NCBI RefSeq assembly: GCF_016236915.1
Contig: NZ_JAEHOK010000011.1
Location: forward strand, 62,001-126,000
Length of the DNA: 64,000 nt
Source of the DNA: Salegentibacter maritimus
Lineage (GTDB): Bacteria; Bacteroidota; Bacteroidia; Flavobacteriales; Flavobacteriaceae
Direction of reading: 5' to 3'
Positions 17,277 to 24,430 of this stretch are shown one piece after another (position 1 is the stretch's first letter; each line of letters opens with the position of its first letter). A model generated the notes under the pieces. That model was not told the DNA's origin, searched no databases, and worked only from the letters and a program-made list of their open reading frames with translations. A program made the translations under genes and the position numbers.

Positions 17277-19058
17277 ATGAATAAACCAACAAGACTATTT
17301 GATTTCCCTTATTTTCAACTGGAAACACATGCTTTAGAAAAGGCCCTGGTCACTAAATATAATGGTATCTGGGAGGCTCTTTCTACCCAGGAATATATTG
17401 ATAAAGCCAATGCTATAAGTCGCGGGTTATTGCGTCTTGGGATTAAACCAAACGATAAAATTGCTATAATATCTACCAGCAACCGAACGGAATGGAATGT
17501 TATGGATATTGGGGTGTTACAAACAGGAGCGCAAACGATACCTGTATATCCTACAATTTCTGAAGAAGACTACCAATATGTATTAGACCACAGTGAAGCG
17601 GTATTTTGTTTTGTTTCAGACTCAGAAGTCTTAGAAAAACTTAATTCCATAAAACAGAATACAAAACTAAAAGAGGTTTATAGTTTTGATGAAATAGAAG
17701 GTACTAAAAACTGGAAAGAAGTACTGGATCTTGGAGAGGACAAAAGCAACCAGGATGAGGTAGAACAACTAAAAAAAGCGGTAAAGCCAGATGATATCGC
17801 TACTTTAATCTATACCTCGGGAACTACGGGAAGACCAAAAGGCGTTATGCTTTCACATAAAAACCTTGTAAGCAATGTACTGGATAGCTCGCAGCGTGTT
17901 CCTTTTGAAAGGGGCACCTATGTTGCACTTAGCTTTTTACCGGTTTGCCACGTATTTGAGCGTATGATATTATATTTATATCAATACTATTCGGTTTCTA
18001 TTCACTTTGCAGAGTCTATAGATAAAATTAGCGATAACCTTAAAGAAGTAAAACCACATGTAATTACAGCTGTACCCAGGCTTTTAGAAAAGGTTTACGA
18101 TAAAATAATTGCCAAAGGCTCTACTCTGGGCGGAATTAAACAAAAATTGTTTTTCTGGGCGGTAGAATTAGGTTTAGAATATGAACCTTACGGTGCTAAC
18201 GGATGGTGGTACGAAACCCGGCTTAAGCTAGCCCGAAAATTAATTTTTTCTAAATGGAAAGAAGGTTTGGGGGGAAATATTGAATTAATAGTATCTGGTT
18301 CGGCTGCTCTTCAACCCAGACTTGCTCGTGTTTTTGCCGCTGCAGAAATTCCGGTAATGGAAGGCTACGGCCTAACCGAAACTTCTCCGGTTATTGCGGT
18401 GAATGACCAAAGAAATAGAGGTTTTAAAATTGGAACTGTTGGAAAACCTATAGATAATGTAACCGTAAAAATTGCTGAAGATGGAGAAATTTTATGTAAA
18501 GGTCCCAACGTGATGAAAGGCTATTATAAGGAGCCTGAAAAAAGTAAAGAGGTCTTAACTGAAGATAATTTTTTCCATACCGGCGATATTGGGGAAATTG
18601 ATAACGAAGGCTTTCTTAAAATTACCGATCGTAAAAAAGAAATGTTTAAAACTTCGGGTGGAAAATATGTTGCACCCCAGCTTATTGAAAATACCATGAA
18701 ACAATCTCGATTTATAGAGCAAATTATGGTTATTGGAGATGGAGAAAAAATGCCTGCTGCATTCATTCAGCCAAACTTCGAGTTTATAAAGGAGTGGGCA
18801 AAACGAAAAAATATAGACCTTGGCGATGCCTCTGAAAAGACAATCGCCGAAAACGAACAGGTTAAAACCCGTATTCAGGAGGAAATAGATTTTTATAATG
18901 AAAGGTTCGGTAAATGGGAACGCATAAAAGTGATAGAACTCACAGGAGAAGTTTGGGGAATTGAAGAAGGCCACCTTACCCCTACTATGAAATTAAAGAG
19001 AAGAAATATTAAAGACCGTTACAAAAAATTATACGATAAAATTTACCAATCTATATAA
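17277..19058 (+). CDS. Long-chain fatty-acid--CoA ligase (FadD-like)
   Basis: A 593-residue AMP-forming acyl-CoA synthetase that activates fatty acids for the beta-oxidation enzymes downstream. The AMP-binding P-loop YTSGTTGRPKGVMLSHKNLV is near residue 178, followed by VPRLLEKVYDKI, the adenine motif MEGYGLTETSPVIAVN near 362, HTGDIGEIDNEGFLKITDRKKEMFKTSGGKYVAP (hinge and Asp) near 430-470, and a C-terminal lysine segment. The start is the ATG at 17277; an in-frame TTG lies 39 bases upstream. It resembles the long-chain group with the extended KLFFWAVELGLEYEP insert. A strong terminator follows, so it is probably transcribed separately from the fad genes after it. Confidence 0.93.
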   Translation: MNKPTRLFDFPYFQLETHALEKALVTKYNGIWEALSTQEYIDKANAISRGLLRLGIKPNDKIAIISTSNRTEWNVMDIGVLQTGAQTIPVYPTISEEDYQYVLDHSEAVFCFVSDSEVLEKLNSIKQNTKLKEVYSFDEIEGTKNWKEVLDLGEDKSNQDEVEQLKKAVKPDDIATLIYTSGTTGRPKGVMLSHKNLVSNVLDSSQRVPFERGTYVALSFLPVCHVFERMILYLYQYYSVSIHFAESIDKISDNLKEVKPHVITAVPRLLEKVYDKIIAKGSTLGGIKQKLFFWAVELGLEYEPYGANGWWYETRLKLARKLIFSKWKEGLGGNIELIVSGSAALQPRLARVFAAAEIPVMEGYGLTETSPVIAVNDQRNRGFKIGTVGKPIDNVTVKIAEDGEILCKGPNVMKGYYKEPEKSKEVLTEDNFFHTGDIGEIDNEGFLKITDRKKEMFKTSGGKYVAPQLIENTMKQSRFIEQIMVIGDGEKMPAAFIQPNFEFIKEWAKRKNIDLGDASEKTIAENEQVKTRIQEEIDFYNERFGKWERIKVIELTGEVWGIEEGHLTPTMKLKRRNIKDRYKKLYDKIYQSI

Positions 19059-19065
19059 TAATGTT

Positions 19066-19092
19066 AAACCCTTCTCTCCGAAGGGTTTTTTT
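19066..19092 (+). terminator. Rho-independent terminator of the acyl-CoA ligase gene
   Basis: Stem AAACCCTTC and GAAGGGTTT with a five-base loop, ending in seven T. Confidence 0.85.
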
Positions 19093-19116
19093 ATACAATT
19101 CCTTTAAATTTAATGG

Positions 19117-19213
19117 GTAAATTACCTAATGGCAAGCCAACGAGGCATTAAATGAAAAGATTTTTTTATTTCGAGGCTGGCCTCTGAGCATTAAATATTG
19201 ATTATCGAATAAC
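19117..19213 (+). repeat. Family I dispersed intergenic repeat, copy B (complete)
   Basis: This is the most complete copy. It contains GCAAGCCAACGAGGCATTAA, the palindromic core TTTCGAGGCTGGCCTCTGAG, and the end module GCATTAAATATTGATTATCG followed by AATAAC. It sits between the fadD terminator and the MarR operators. The 323-base gap here (19059-19382) is otherwise filled by the terminator, operators and promoter. Confidence 0.7.
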
Positions 19214-19307
19214 TAAAGCATGCCTTAGAAATACTATTGAGGAAAATAATTTTTATTTATAGACAGTTTACAAAGAATTTAAGTATCAATTACCCCATAA
19301 CTTACAT

Positions 19308-19327
19308 TAACATAATTATTTATGTTA
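19308..19327. promoter_or_regulatory. Candidate MarR operator, upstream palindrome
   Basis: TAACATAATTATTTATGTTA is a palindrome with two perfect 8-base arms and a 4-base centre. It is 23 bases centre-to-centre from a second palindrome at 19332-19349, both just ahead of the MarR gene promoter. Confidence 0.55.
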
Positions 19328-19331
19328 TTTT

Positions 19332-19349
19332 TATTATGCGTGCATAATA
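19332..19349. promoter_or_regulatory. Candidate MarR operator, promoter-proximal palindrome
   Basis: TATTATGCGTGCATAATA has perfect 8-base arms around GT. It ends nine bases before the -7 box at 19358, so a bound dimer would block RNA polymerase. Size and symmetry fit MarR-family sites. Binding is inferred. Confidence 0.6.
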
Positions 19350-19357
19350 TATTTTAT

Positions 19358-19365
19358 TAACTTTG
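19358..19365 (+). promoter_or_regulatory. Bacteroidota -7 box for the MarR/fad operon
   Basis: TAACTTTG is an exact TAnnTTTG match, 18 bases ahead of the MarR gene ATG and directly downstream of the palindrome at 19332-19349. Confidence 0.65.
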
Positions 19366-19382
19366 AATATCAACACTTAAGA

Positions 19383-19835
19383 ATGAAGGAAAAAACAATA
19401 GACTATGTTTTGCGAGCTACCTGGATGGCAGTATCTAAAATGTACAATGAAGAAGCCGGTAAAGCCGGAAGCACTATGTCTACCGGTTTTGCTCTGTTAA
19501 GTATAGATCCTGAAAACGGGACGCCATCTACTTCCCTTGGCCCAAAAATGGGAATGGAAGCTACAAGCTTATCTAGAATATTGAAAACAATGGAAGAGAA
19601 AAAATTAATCCTCCGTAAGAAAAACCCAAAAGATGGCAGAAGTGTGCTTATATATTTAACCGATTTTGGTCAGGAAATGCGAGAGTACTCCAAAAAAGTA
19701 GTTTTGCGTTTTGATGAGGCTGTAAAGGAAAACGTTTCAGAAGAAGATTTAAAAACCTTTATTAAAGTAGCCAACACAATTCTGAACCTTATTTCAGAAA
19801 AGAAAATTTACCAGAAAGAAATTAAAGTAAACTAA
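19383..19835 (+). CDS. MarR-family transcriptional regulator, likely of fatty-acid degradation
   Basis: A 150-residue winged-helix protein. The recognition segment TSLSRILKTMEEKKLILRKKNPKDGRSVLIYLTDFGQEM (about residues 58-97) is the classic MarR wHTH with the DGRS wing. Helices at both ends form the dimer interface. It is the first gene before the fadN-thiolase-acyl-CoA dehydrogenase set and has two palindromes across its promoter, so autoregulation and control of the fad genes are likely, with an acyl-CoA as the probable ligand. The ligand and direct control are inferred. A weak hairpin (19848-19873) separates it from fadN. Confidence 0.88.
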   Translation: MKEKTIDYVLRATWMAVSKMYNEEAGKAGSTMSTGFALLSIDPENGTPSTSLGPKMGMEATSLSRILKTMEEKKLILRKKNPKDGRSVLIYLTDFGQEMREYSKKVVLRFDEAVKENVSEEDLKTFIKVANTILNLISEKKIYQKEIKVN

Positions 19836-19847
19836 AAACAAGTAATT

Positions 19848-19873
19848 CTACAGTTTAAAAATCTGTAGTTTTT
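19848..19873 (+). terminator. Weak hairpin with T-run between the MarR gene and fadN
   Basis: Arms CTACAG and CTGTAG around a nine-base loop, followed by five T. The short stem suggests partial termination that would lower read-through into the fad genes rather than block it. Confidence 0.45.
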
Positions 19874-19915
19874 ATTCAATAACGAAAACCTTATAGTTAA
19901 AACCAGATTATAATT

Positions 19916-22324
19916 ATGAAGAGAAGAATTAATAAAGTAGCAGTAATAGGCTCCGGAATTATGGGGAGCGGTATTGCCTGCCACTTCGCCAATATTGGCG
20001 TAGAAGTTCTTTTGTTGGACATCGTCCCAAGAGAACTCAATGAGAAAGAAAAGAAAAAAGGACTTACTCTAGAAGATAAGCAAGTTAGAAACAGATTGGT
20101 AAACGATTCTTTACAAGCTTCTTTAAAGTCTAAGCCCTCCCCTATTTATCATAAAGATTTTGCAAATCGTATAGAAACCGGAAATATGGAAGACGATATT
20201 TCCAGGGTTTCCGAAGCTGATTGGATTATAGAGGTAGTTGTGGAAAGACTGGATATAAAGCAACAAGTGTTTGAAAAGCTGGAAAAACACCGTAAAAAAG
20301 GTACACTTATTACCTCTAATACTTCGGGAATTCCTATTCAGCAAATGAATGAAGGCAGAAGTGAAGACTTTAAGCAACATTTTTGTGGAACACACTTCTT
20401 TAATCCTCCAAGATACTTAAGGTTATTTGAGATTATTCCTGGGCCAGATACCAAGCAGGAGGTTTTAGATTTCTTAAACGAATATGGCGAAAAATACCTT
20501 GGTAAGAAATCGGTTGTTGCCAAAGACACTCCCGCATTTATAGGAAACAGGATAGGAATTTTTAGCATAATGAGTCTTTTCCATATGGTGAAAGATATGG
20601 ATATGACCATAGAAGAGGTAGATAAACTTACCGGTCCCGTTATTGGTCGCCAGAAATCTGCCACCTTCCGTACGGTAGATGTGGTTGGTTTAGATACCCT
20701 GGTGCATGTGGCCAACGGACTTCATAAAGGTGTTCCAGACGATGAGGCACACGATCTTTTTGCCTTACCGGATTTTATACAGACCATGATGGATAATAAA
20801 TGGCTGGGTAGTAAAACCAATAATACCGGGTTTTATAAAAAGATAAAGAAAGAAGATGGTTCTAGCGAAATTAAATCGTTAGACCTGGATAAAATGGAAT
20901 ATCGCGATAGAAAAAGCGCGAAATTTAGTGTACTGGAGCAAACCAAGACAATAGATAAACTGGAAGACCGCTACGAGGTTTTAGTAGGTGACAAGGGTAA
21001 AGCCGGTGAATTTTACCGCAAGAATTTCGCTGCACTTTTCGCCTATGTCTCTAACAGAATTCCGGAAATCTCTAACGAACTTTATAAAATTGACGATGGT
21101 GTAAAAGCCGGATTTGGTTGGGAGCACGGTCCTTTCCAAATGTGGGATGCCCTGGGTGTTAAAAAAGGGGTTGAAATCATGAAAGCCGAAGGTAAAGAAC
21201 CCGCGGCTTGGGTACATGAGATGATAGAGAGCGGTAAAGACTCTTTTTACACCGTTAAAGATGGAAACACTTATTATTACGATATTAATAAAAAAGATCA
21301 CGTTAAGATTCCGGGGCAAGATTCGTTTATCATTTTAGATAATATTCGTGAGTCTAAAGAGGTTTTCAGCAATAGCGGAGTTGTAGTTGAAGATCTTGGT
21401 GATGGAATCCTTAATGTAGAATTCCGCAGTAAGATGAATGCCATTGGTGGTGATGTTCTCGATGGCCTTAATAAAGCCATAGATATGGCAGAAAAAGATT
21501 ATCAGGGATTGGTAGTAGCCAATAATGGTAAAAACTTTTCGGTAGGTGCAAATATTGGGATGATCTTTATGATGGCCGTAGAACAGGAGTATGAAGAGCT
21601 TAATATGGCCATAAAATATTTCCAGGATACAATGATGCGTATGCGCTACTCTTCTATTCCTACCGTAGCTGCCCCACACTCCATGACCCTGGGTGGCGGA
21701 TGTGAACTTTCACTACACGCCGATAAGGTAGTGGCAGCAGCCGAAACTTATATTGGACTTGTAGAATTTGGAGTTGGCGTTATTCCCGGTGGTGGGGGCT
21801 CTAAAGAAATGACACTTCGGGCCGCAGATACCTTTGAAAAAGATGATGTGGAATTAAACCGATTAAGAGAGCATTTCTTAACCATTGGAATGGCAAAAGT
21901 TTCTACCTCAGCCTATGAAGCATACGATTTAAATATTCTTCAAAAAGGAAAAGATATTGTAGTTGTTAATCCCGAGCGCCAACTAAGCATTGCTAAACAA
22001 CACGCTTTATTAATGGCTGAAAATGGGTATACCAGGCCGATTCGCCGTACGAATATAAAAGTACTTGGAAAACAGGCTTTAGGTGCTTTCCTGGTAGGAA
22101 CCGACCAAATGAATGCAGGTAAATATATTAGTGACCACGATAAAAAGATTGCAAACAAACTGGCTTATGTTATGGCCGGTGGAGATTTATCTGAACCACA
22201 AATGGTAAGTGAACAATACTTGTTAGACTTGGAAAGAGAAGCTTTCCTATCCCTAACCGGTGAACGCAAAACCCTTGAGAGACTTCAGCATATGTTGAAG
22301 AAAGGGAAGCCGCTTCGTAACTAG
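19916..22324 (+). CDS. fadN: Bifunctional 3-hydroxyacyl-CoA dehydrogenase/enoyl-CoA hydratase (FadN type)
   Basis: An 802-residue cytosolic enzyme carrying two beta-oxidation steps, with the domain order opposite to E. coli FadB. The NAD-binding 3-hydroxyacyl-CoA dehydrogenase comes first (VAVIGSGIMGSGIACHFANIGVEVLLLD at 8-35; THFFNPPRYLRLFEIIPG near 160; KDTPAFIGNRIG near 205). A crotonase domain lies in the C-terminal half (GKNFSVGANIGMIF near 540; PHSMTLGGGCELSLHADKV near 590; GVIPGGGGSKEMTLR near 622, which supplies a glutamate). This order matches Bacillus FadN/YusL. It precedes thiolase and acyl-CoA dehydrogenase genes with an S23-like gene inserted after it. Confidence 0.93.
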   Translation: MKRRINKVAVIGSGIMGSGIACHFANIGVEVLLLDIVPRELNEKEKKKGLTLEDKQVRNRLVNDSLQASLKSKPSPIYHKDFANRIETGNMEDDISRVSEADWIIEVVVERLDIKQQVFEKLEKHRKKGTLITSNTSGIPIQQMNEGRSEDFKQHFCGTHFFNPPRYLRLFEIIPGPDTKQEVLDFLNEYGEKYLGKKSVVAKDTPAFIGNRIGIFSIMSLFHMVKDMDMTIEEVDKLTGPVIGRQKSATFRTVDVVGLDTLVHVANGLHKGVPDDEAHDLFALPDFIQTMMDNKWLGSKTNNTGFYKKIKKEDGSSEIKSLDLDKMEYRDRKSAKFSVLEQTKTIDKLEDRYEVLVGDKGKAGEFYRKNFAALFAYVSNRIPEISNELYKIDDGVKAGFGWEHGPFQMWDALGVKKGVEIMKAEGKEPAAWVHEMIESGKDSFYTVKDGNTYYYDINKKDHVKIPGQDSFIILDNIRESKEVFSNSGVVVEDLGDGILNVEFRSKMNAIGGDVLDGLNKAIDMAEKDYQGLVVANNGKNFSVGANIGMIFMMAVEQEYEELNMAIKYFQDTMMRMRYSSIPTVAAPHSMTLGGGCELSLHADKVVAAAETYIGLVEFGVGVIPGGGGSKEMTLRAADTFEKDDVELNRLREHFLTIGMAKVSTSAYEAYDLNILQKGKDIVVVNPERQLSIAKQHALLMAENGYTRPIRRTNIKVLGKQALGAFLVGTDQMNAGKYISDHDKKIANKLAYVMAGGDLSEPQMVSEQYLLDLEREAFLSLTGERKTLERLQHMLKKGKPLRN

Positions 22325-22360
22325 TATGGAGTATTTAGTATAGAGTAGTGAGTGAAAAAC
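22324..22360 (+). repeat. Left imperfect inverted repeat flanking the first four-helix-bundle gene
   Basis: A run of TAGTAT/GAGTA units (AGTATGGAGTATTTAGTATA, then GAGTAGTGAGTG) begins at the fadN stop codon. Its imperfect complement lies at 22728-22768 after the small gene (TCAATACTCAATACT, then CTAAATACTAAG). In RNA the two would pair and place the small gene in a loop. Confidence 0.55.
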
Positions 22361-22375
22361 TTAAAAGTTTAGAAT

Positions 22376-22729
22376 ATGCACAATTTAAATGATTTAAAAG
22401 TTTGGATTAAAGCAATGGATATTGCTGAAAAAACTTATCAGCTCTCTGCTAATTTTCCAGCTGAGGAAAAATTCGGTTTAACAAGTCAAATAAGAAGAAG
22501 TGCTGTGTCAGTTCCCTCGAATATAGCAGAAGGAGCCGGCAGAAATACTAAGGGAGAATTTAAAAATTTCCTTGGAATTGCGAGCGGATCTTCTTACGAA
22601 CTTTATACTCAACTGTTACTTTCTTATAGATTGAATTTGGTGGACGAAGAAAAAGTTGCTCCAATTTTATCTGAAGTAATTGAGGTTCAAAAAATGAATT
22701 ACGCTTTAATAAAATCGTTAGCTGTTTGA
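22376..22729 (+). CDS. Four-helix-bundle protein (S23 / IVP-like), copy 1
   Basis: A 117-residue helical protein of the family first seen encoded in 23S rRNA intervening sequences (S23/IVP), related in fold to the Avd protein of diversity-generating retroelements. Family signatures are DLKVWIKAMDIAEKTYQ at the start, QIRRSAVSVPSNIAEGAGR near residue 38, and the closing EVQKMNYALIKSL. It sits between fadN and the thiolase gene, both unrelated to it in function. Imperfect inverted repeats flank it, as in an inserted unit. Biochemical role is unknown. No reverse transcriptase or variable repeat is nearby, so a DGR is not indicated. Confidence 0.88.
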   Translation: MHNLNDLKVWIKAMDIAEKTYQLSANFPAEEKFGLTSQIRRSAVSVPSNIAEGAGRNTKGEFKNFLGIASGSSYELYTQLLLSYRLNLVDEEKVAPILSEVIEVQKMNYALIKSLAV

Positions 22730-22768
22730 GTTGTCTCAATACTCAATACTAACATCTAAATACTAAGA
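22728..22768 (+). repeat. Right imperfect inverted repeat flanking the first four-helix-bundle gene
   Basis: AATACTCAATACTAACATCT and the following AAATACTAAG are, in reverse complement, close to the TAGTAT/GAGTA units at 22324-22360. The repeat ends right at the thiolase start codon. Confidence 0.55.
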
Positions 22769-22769
22769 A

Positions 22770-23963
22770 ATGAAGAAGACAGCATACATAGTAAAAGCAT
22801 ATAGAACAGCCGTAGGGAAAGCTCCTCGCGGAGTATTCAGGTTTAAACGGCCCGATGATTTGGCTGCAGAAACCATTGCATACATGATGAAACAATTACC
22901 CGATTTTGATAAAACCAGAATTGACGATGTAATTGTTGGAAACGCAATGCCCGAAGCAGAACAGGGTTTAAATGTAGGTCGTTTAATTTCTCTTATGGGG
23001 CTGGAAACCGAGAAAGTTCCCGGGATGACGGTTAATCGTTACTGTGCATCGGGACTGGAAACAATCGCTATTGCCTCGGCCAAGATTCAAAGTGGTATGG
23101 CCGATTGTATTATTGCAGGGGGTGCAGAAAGCATGAGTTACATTCCTATGGGAGGATATAAACCGGTTCCTAACTACAAGGTAGCCAAAGAAGGAAACGA
23201 AGATTATTACTGGGGAATGGGACTAACCGCAGAAGCAGTGGCCGAAAAATATAAGGTTTCCCGTGAAGACCAGGATGAATTTGCGTTTAATTCTCATCAA
23301 AAAGCATTAAAAGCACAAAAAGAAGATCGTTTTCAAGATCAAATTGTGCCTATTGACGTAGAAGAAACATTTGTAGGCAAAGACGGTAAGAAGCAAACAA
23401 AAACCTATACGGTTAATAAAGACGAAGGGCCACGTGCCGATACTTCCAAAGAAGTTTTAGGTAAACTAAGACCTGTTTTTGCCGAAGGCGGAAGCGTAAC
23501 TGCGGGTAACTCTTCACAAATGAGCGATGGTGCTGCCTTTGTAATGATAATGAGTGAAGAAATGGTAAAAGAATTCAATCTTGAGCCTATCGCCAGATTA
23601 GTAAGTTATGCCCCGGTAGGTGTGGATCCCAGAATTATGGGGATTGGCCCTGTTCACGCCATTCCAAAAGCTTTAAAACAAGCGGGATTAAAACAAGACG
23701 ACATGCAGCTTATTGAACTTAACGAGGCCTTTGCCTCGCAATCTCTGGCTGTAATTCGAGAATTAGGCTTAAACCCTGAAACTTTAAATCCTAATGGCGG
23801 CGCAATTTCTATGGGACATCCATTGGGTTGTACAGGAGCAAAACTTTCGGTACAAATCTTTGATGAAATGCGAAAACGCAACCTAAAAGACAAATATGCC
23901 ATGGTAACCATGTGCGTAGGAACAGGACAGGGAGCTGCGGGAGTTTATGAGTTCCTTAGCTAG
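22770..23963 (+). CDS. fadA: Acetyl-CoA C-acyltransferase (3-ketoacyl-CoA thiolase)
   Basis: A 397-residue thiolase that releases acetyl-CoA in the last step of beta-oxidation. The acyl-accepting nucleophile is Cys92 in NRYCASGLETIA. The acid/base motifs are NEAFASQS, the GHPLGCTGAK histidine region near 350, and Cys382 in MCVGTGQGAAG. Length and motifs are standard for degradative thiolases. It is expected to work with FadN (19916) and acyl-CoA dehydrogenase (24431) in one transcript, though two small S23-like genes separate the three. Confidence 0.95.
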   Translation: MKKTAYIVKAYRTAVGKAPRGVFRFKRPDDLAAETIAYMMKQLPDFDKTRIDDVIVGNAMPEAEQGLNVGRLISLMGLETEKVPGMTVNRYCASGLETIAIASAKIQSGMADCIIAGGAESMSYIPMGGYKPVPNYKVAKEGNEDYYWGMGLTAEAVAEKYKVSREDQDEFAFNSHQKALKAQKEDRFQDQIVPIDVEETFVGKDGKKQTKTYTVNKDEGPRADTSKEVLGKLRPVFAEGGSVTAGNSSQMSDGAAFVMIMSEEMVKEFNLEPIARLVSYAPVGVDPRIMGIGPVHAIPKALKQAGLKQDDMQLIELNEAFASQSLAVIRELGLNPETLNPNGGAISMGHPLGCTGAKLSVQIFDEMRKRNLKDKYAMVTMCVGTGQGAAGVYEFLS

Positions 23964-24006
23964 AAGCAAGAACTAAGACTCAAGAGACAAGACTTAATAC
24001 TAAAGA
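23963..24006 (+). repeat. Left purine-rich repeat flanking the second four-helix-bundle gene
   Basis: GCAAGAACTAAGACTCAAGA followed by GACAAGACTTAATAC is a run of CAAGA/AAGACT-like units that starts at the thiolase stop codon. Units of similar type in inverse orientation occur at 24357-24392. Confidence 0.5.
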
Positions 24007-24007
24007 G

Positions 24008-24328
24008 ATGCAAAGACATAATTTCAAAAGATTGAAAATTTGGAAAGAAGGAATGTTTCTTATTAAAGAAACTTATAAAATAGTTAGAAATTTTCCCGAT
24101 TTTGAAAAATTTAATCTTGTGTCTCAATTAATTAGATGTGCGGTTTCTATTCCTTCTAATATTGCTGAAGGAACGAGTAAAAGAACTAATAGACATTTTA
24201 TACAATACCTTGAAAATAGTCTCGGTTCAGCTTTTGAGTGGGAAACCCAATTAATAATTGCTTATTCAGAAAAATATATTTCAGAAGAAAGATTTAAAGA
24301 ATGTGAATTGAAAATTCAGGAAATATAA
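24008..24328 (+). CDS. Four-helix-bundle protein (S23 / IVP-like), copy 2, truncated by an in-frame stop
   Basis: A 106-residue relative of the protein at 22376: MQRHNFKRLKIWKEGMFLIKETYK, then QLIRCAVSIPSNIAEGTSKR near residue 39. The reading frame stops at TAA 24326-24328. The same frame then continues KMISRFIDGLDKS to a TGA at 24368-24370. This matches the family ending, where copy 1 has EVQKMNYALIKSL. The likely ancestral codon at the stop is CAA (Gln), so a single C-to-T change has removed the last 14 residues. The core bundle could still fold. It lies between the thiolase and acyl-CoA dehydrogenase genes. Confidence 0.82.
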   Translation: MQRHNFKRLKIWKEGMFLIKETYKIVRNFPDFEKFNLVSQLIRCAVSIPSNIAEGTSKRTNRHFIQYLENSLGSAFEWETQLIIAYSEKYISEERFKECELKIQEI

Positions 24329-24356
24329 AAAATGATTTCACGATTTATAGACGGAT

Positions 24357-24392
24357 TAGACAAGTCTTGAATCCTGACTCCTGTATTCGGAT
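24357..24392 (+). repeat. Right repeat flanking the second four-helix-bundle gene
   Basis: GACAAGTCTTGAATCCTGAC followed by TCCTGTATTCGG is, on the complement, a CAGGAGTCAGGATTCAAGACTT-like series resembling the units at 23963-24006. It is the counterpart of the repeat pair around copy 1. Confidence 0.45.
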
Positions 24393-24430
24393 ACTTAATT
24401 CCAAGAAAAATTAAAAATAACATCAAAATA

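Noticed and set aside
22324-24400. Diversity-generating retroelement, because Avd-like four-helix-bundle proteins are present
   Set aside because: No reverse transcriptase, template repeat or variable repeat is visible nearby. S23/IVP-like genes without a DGR are common.
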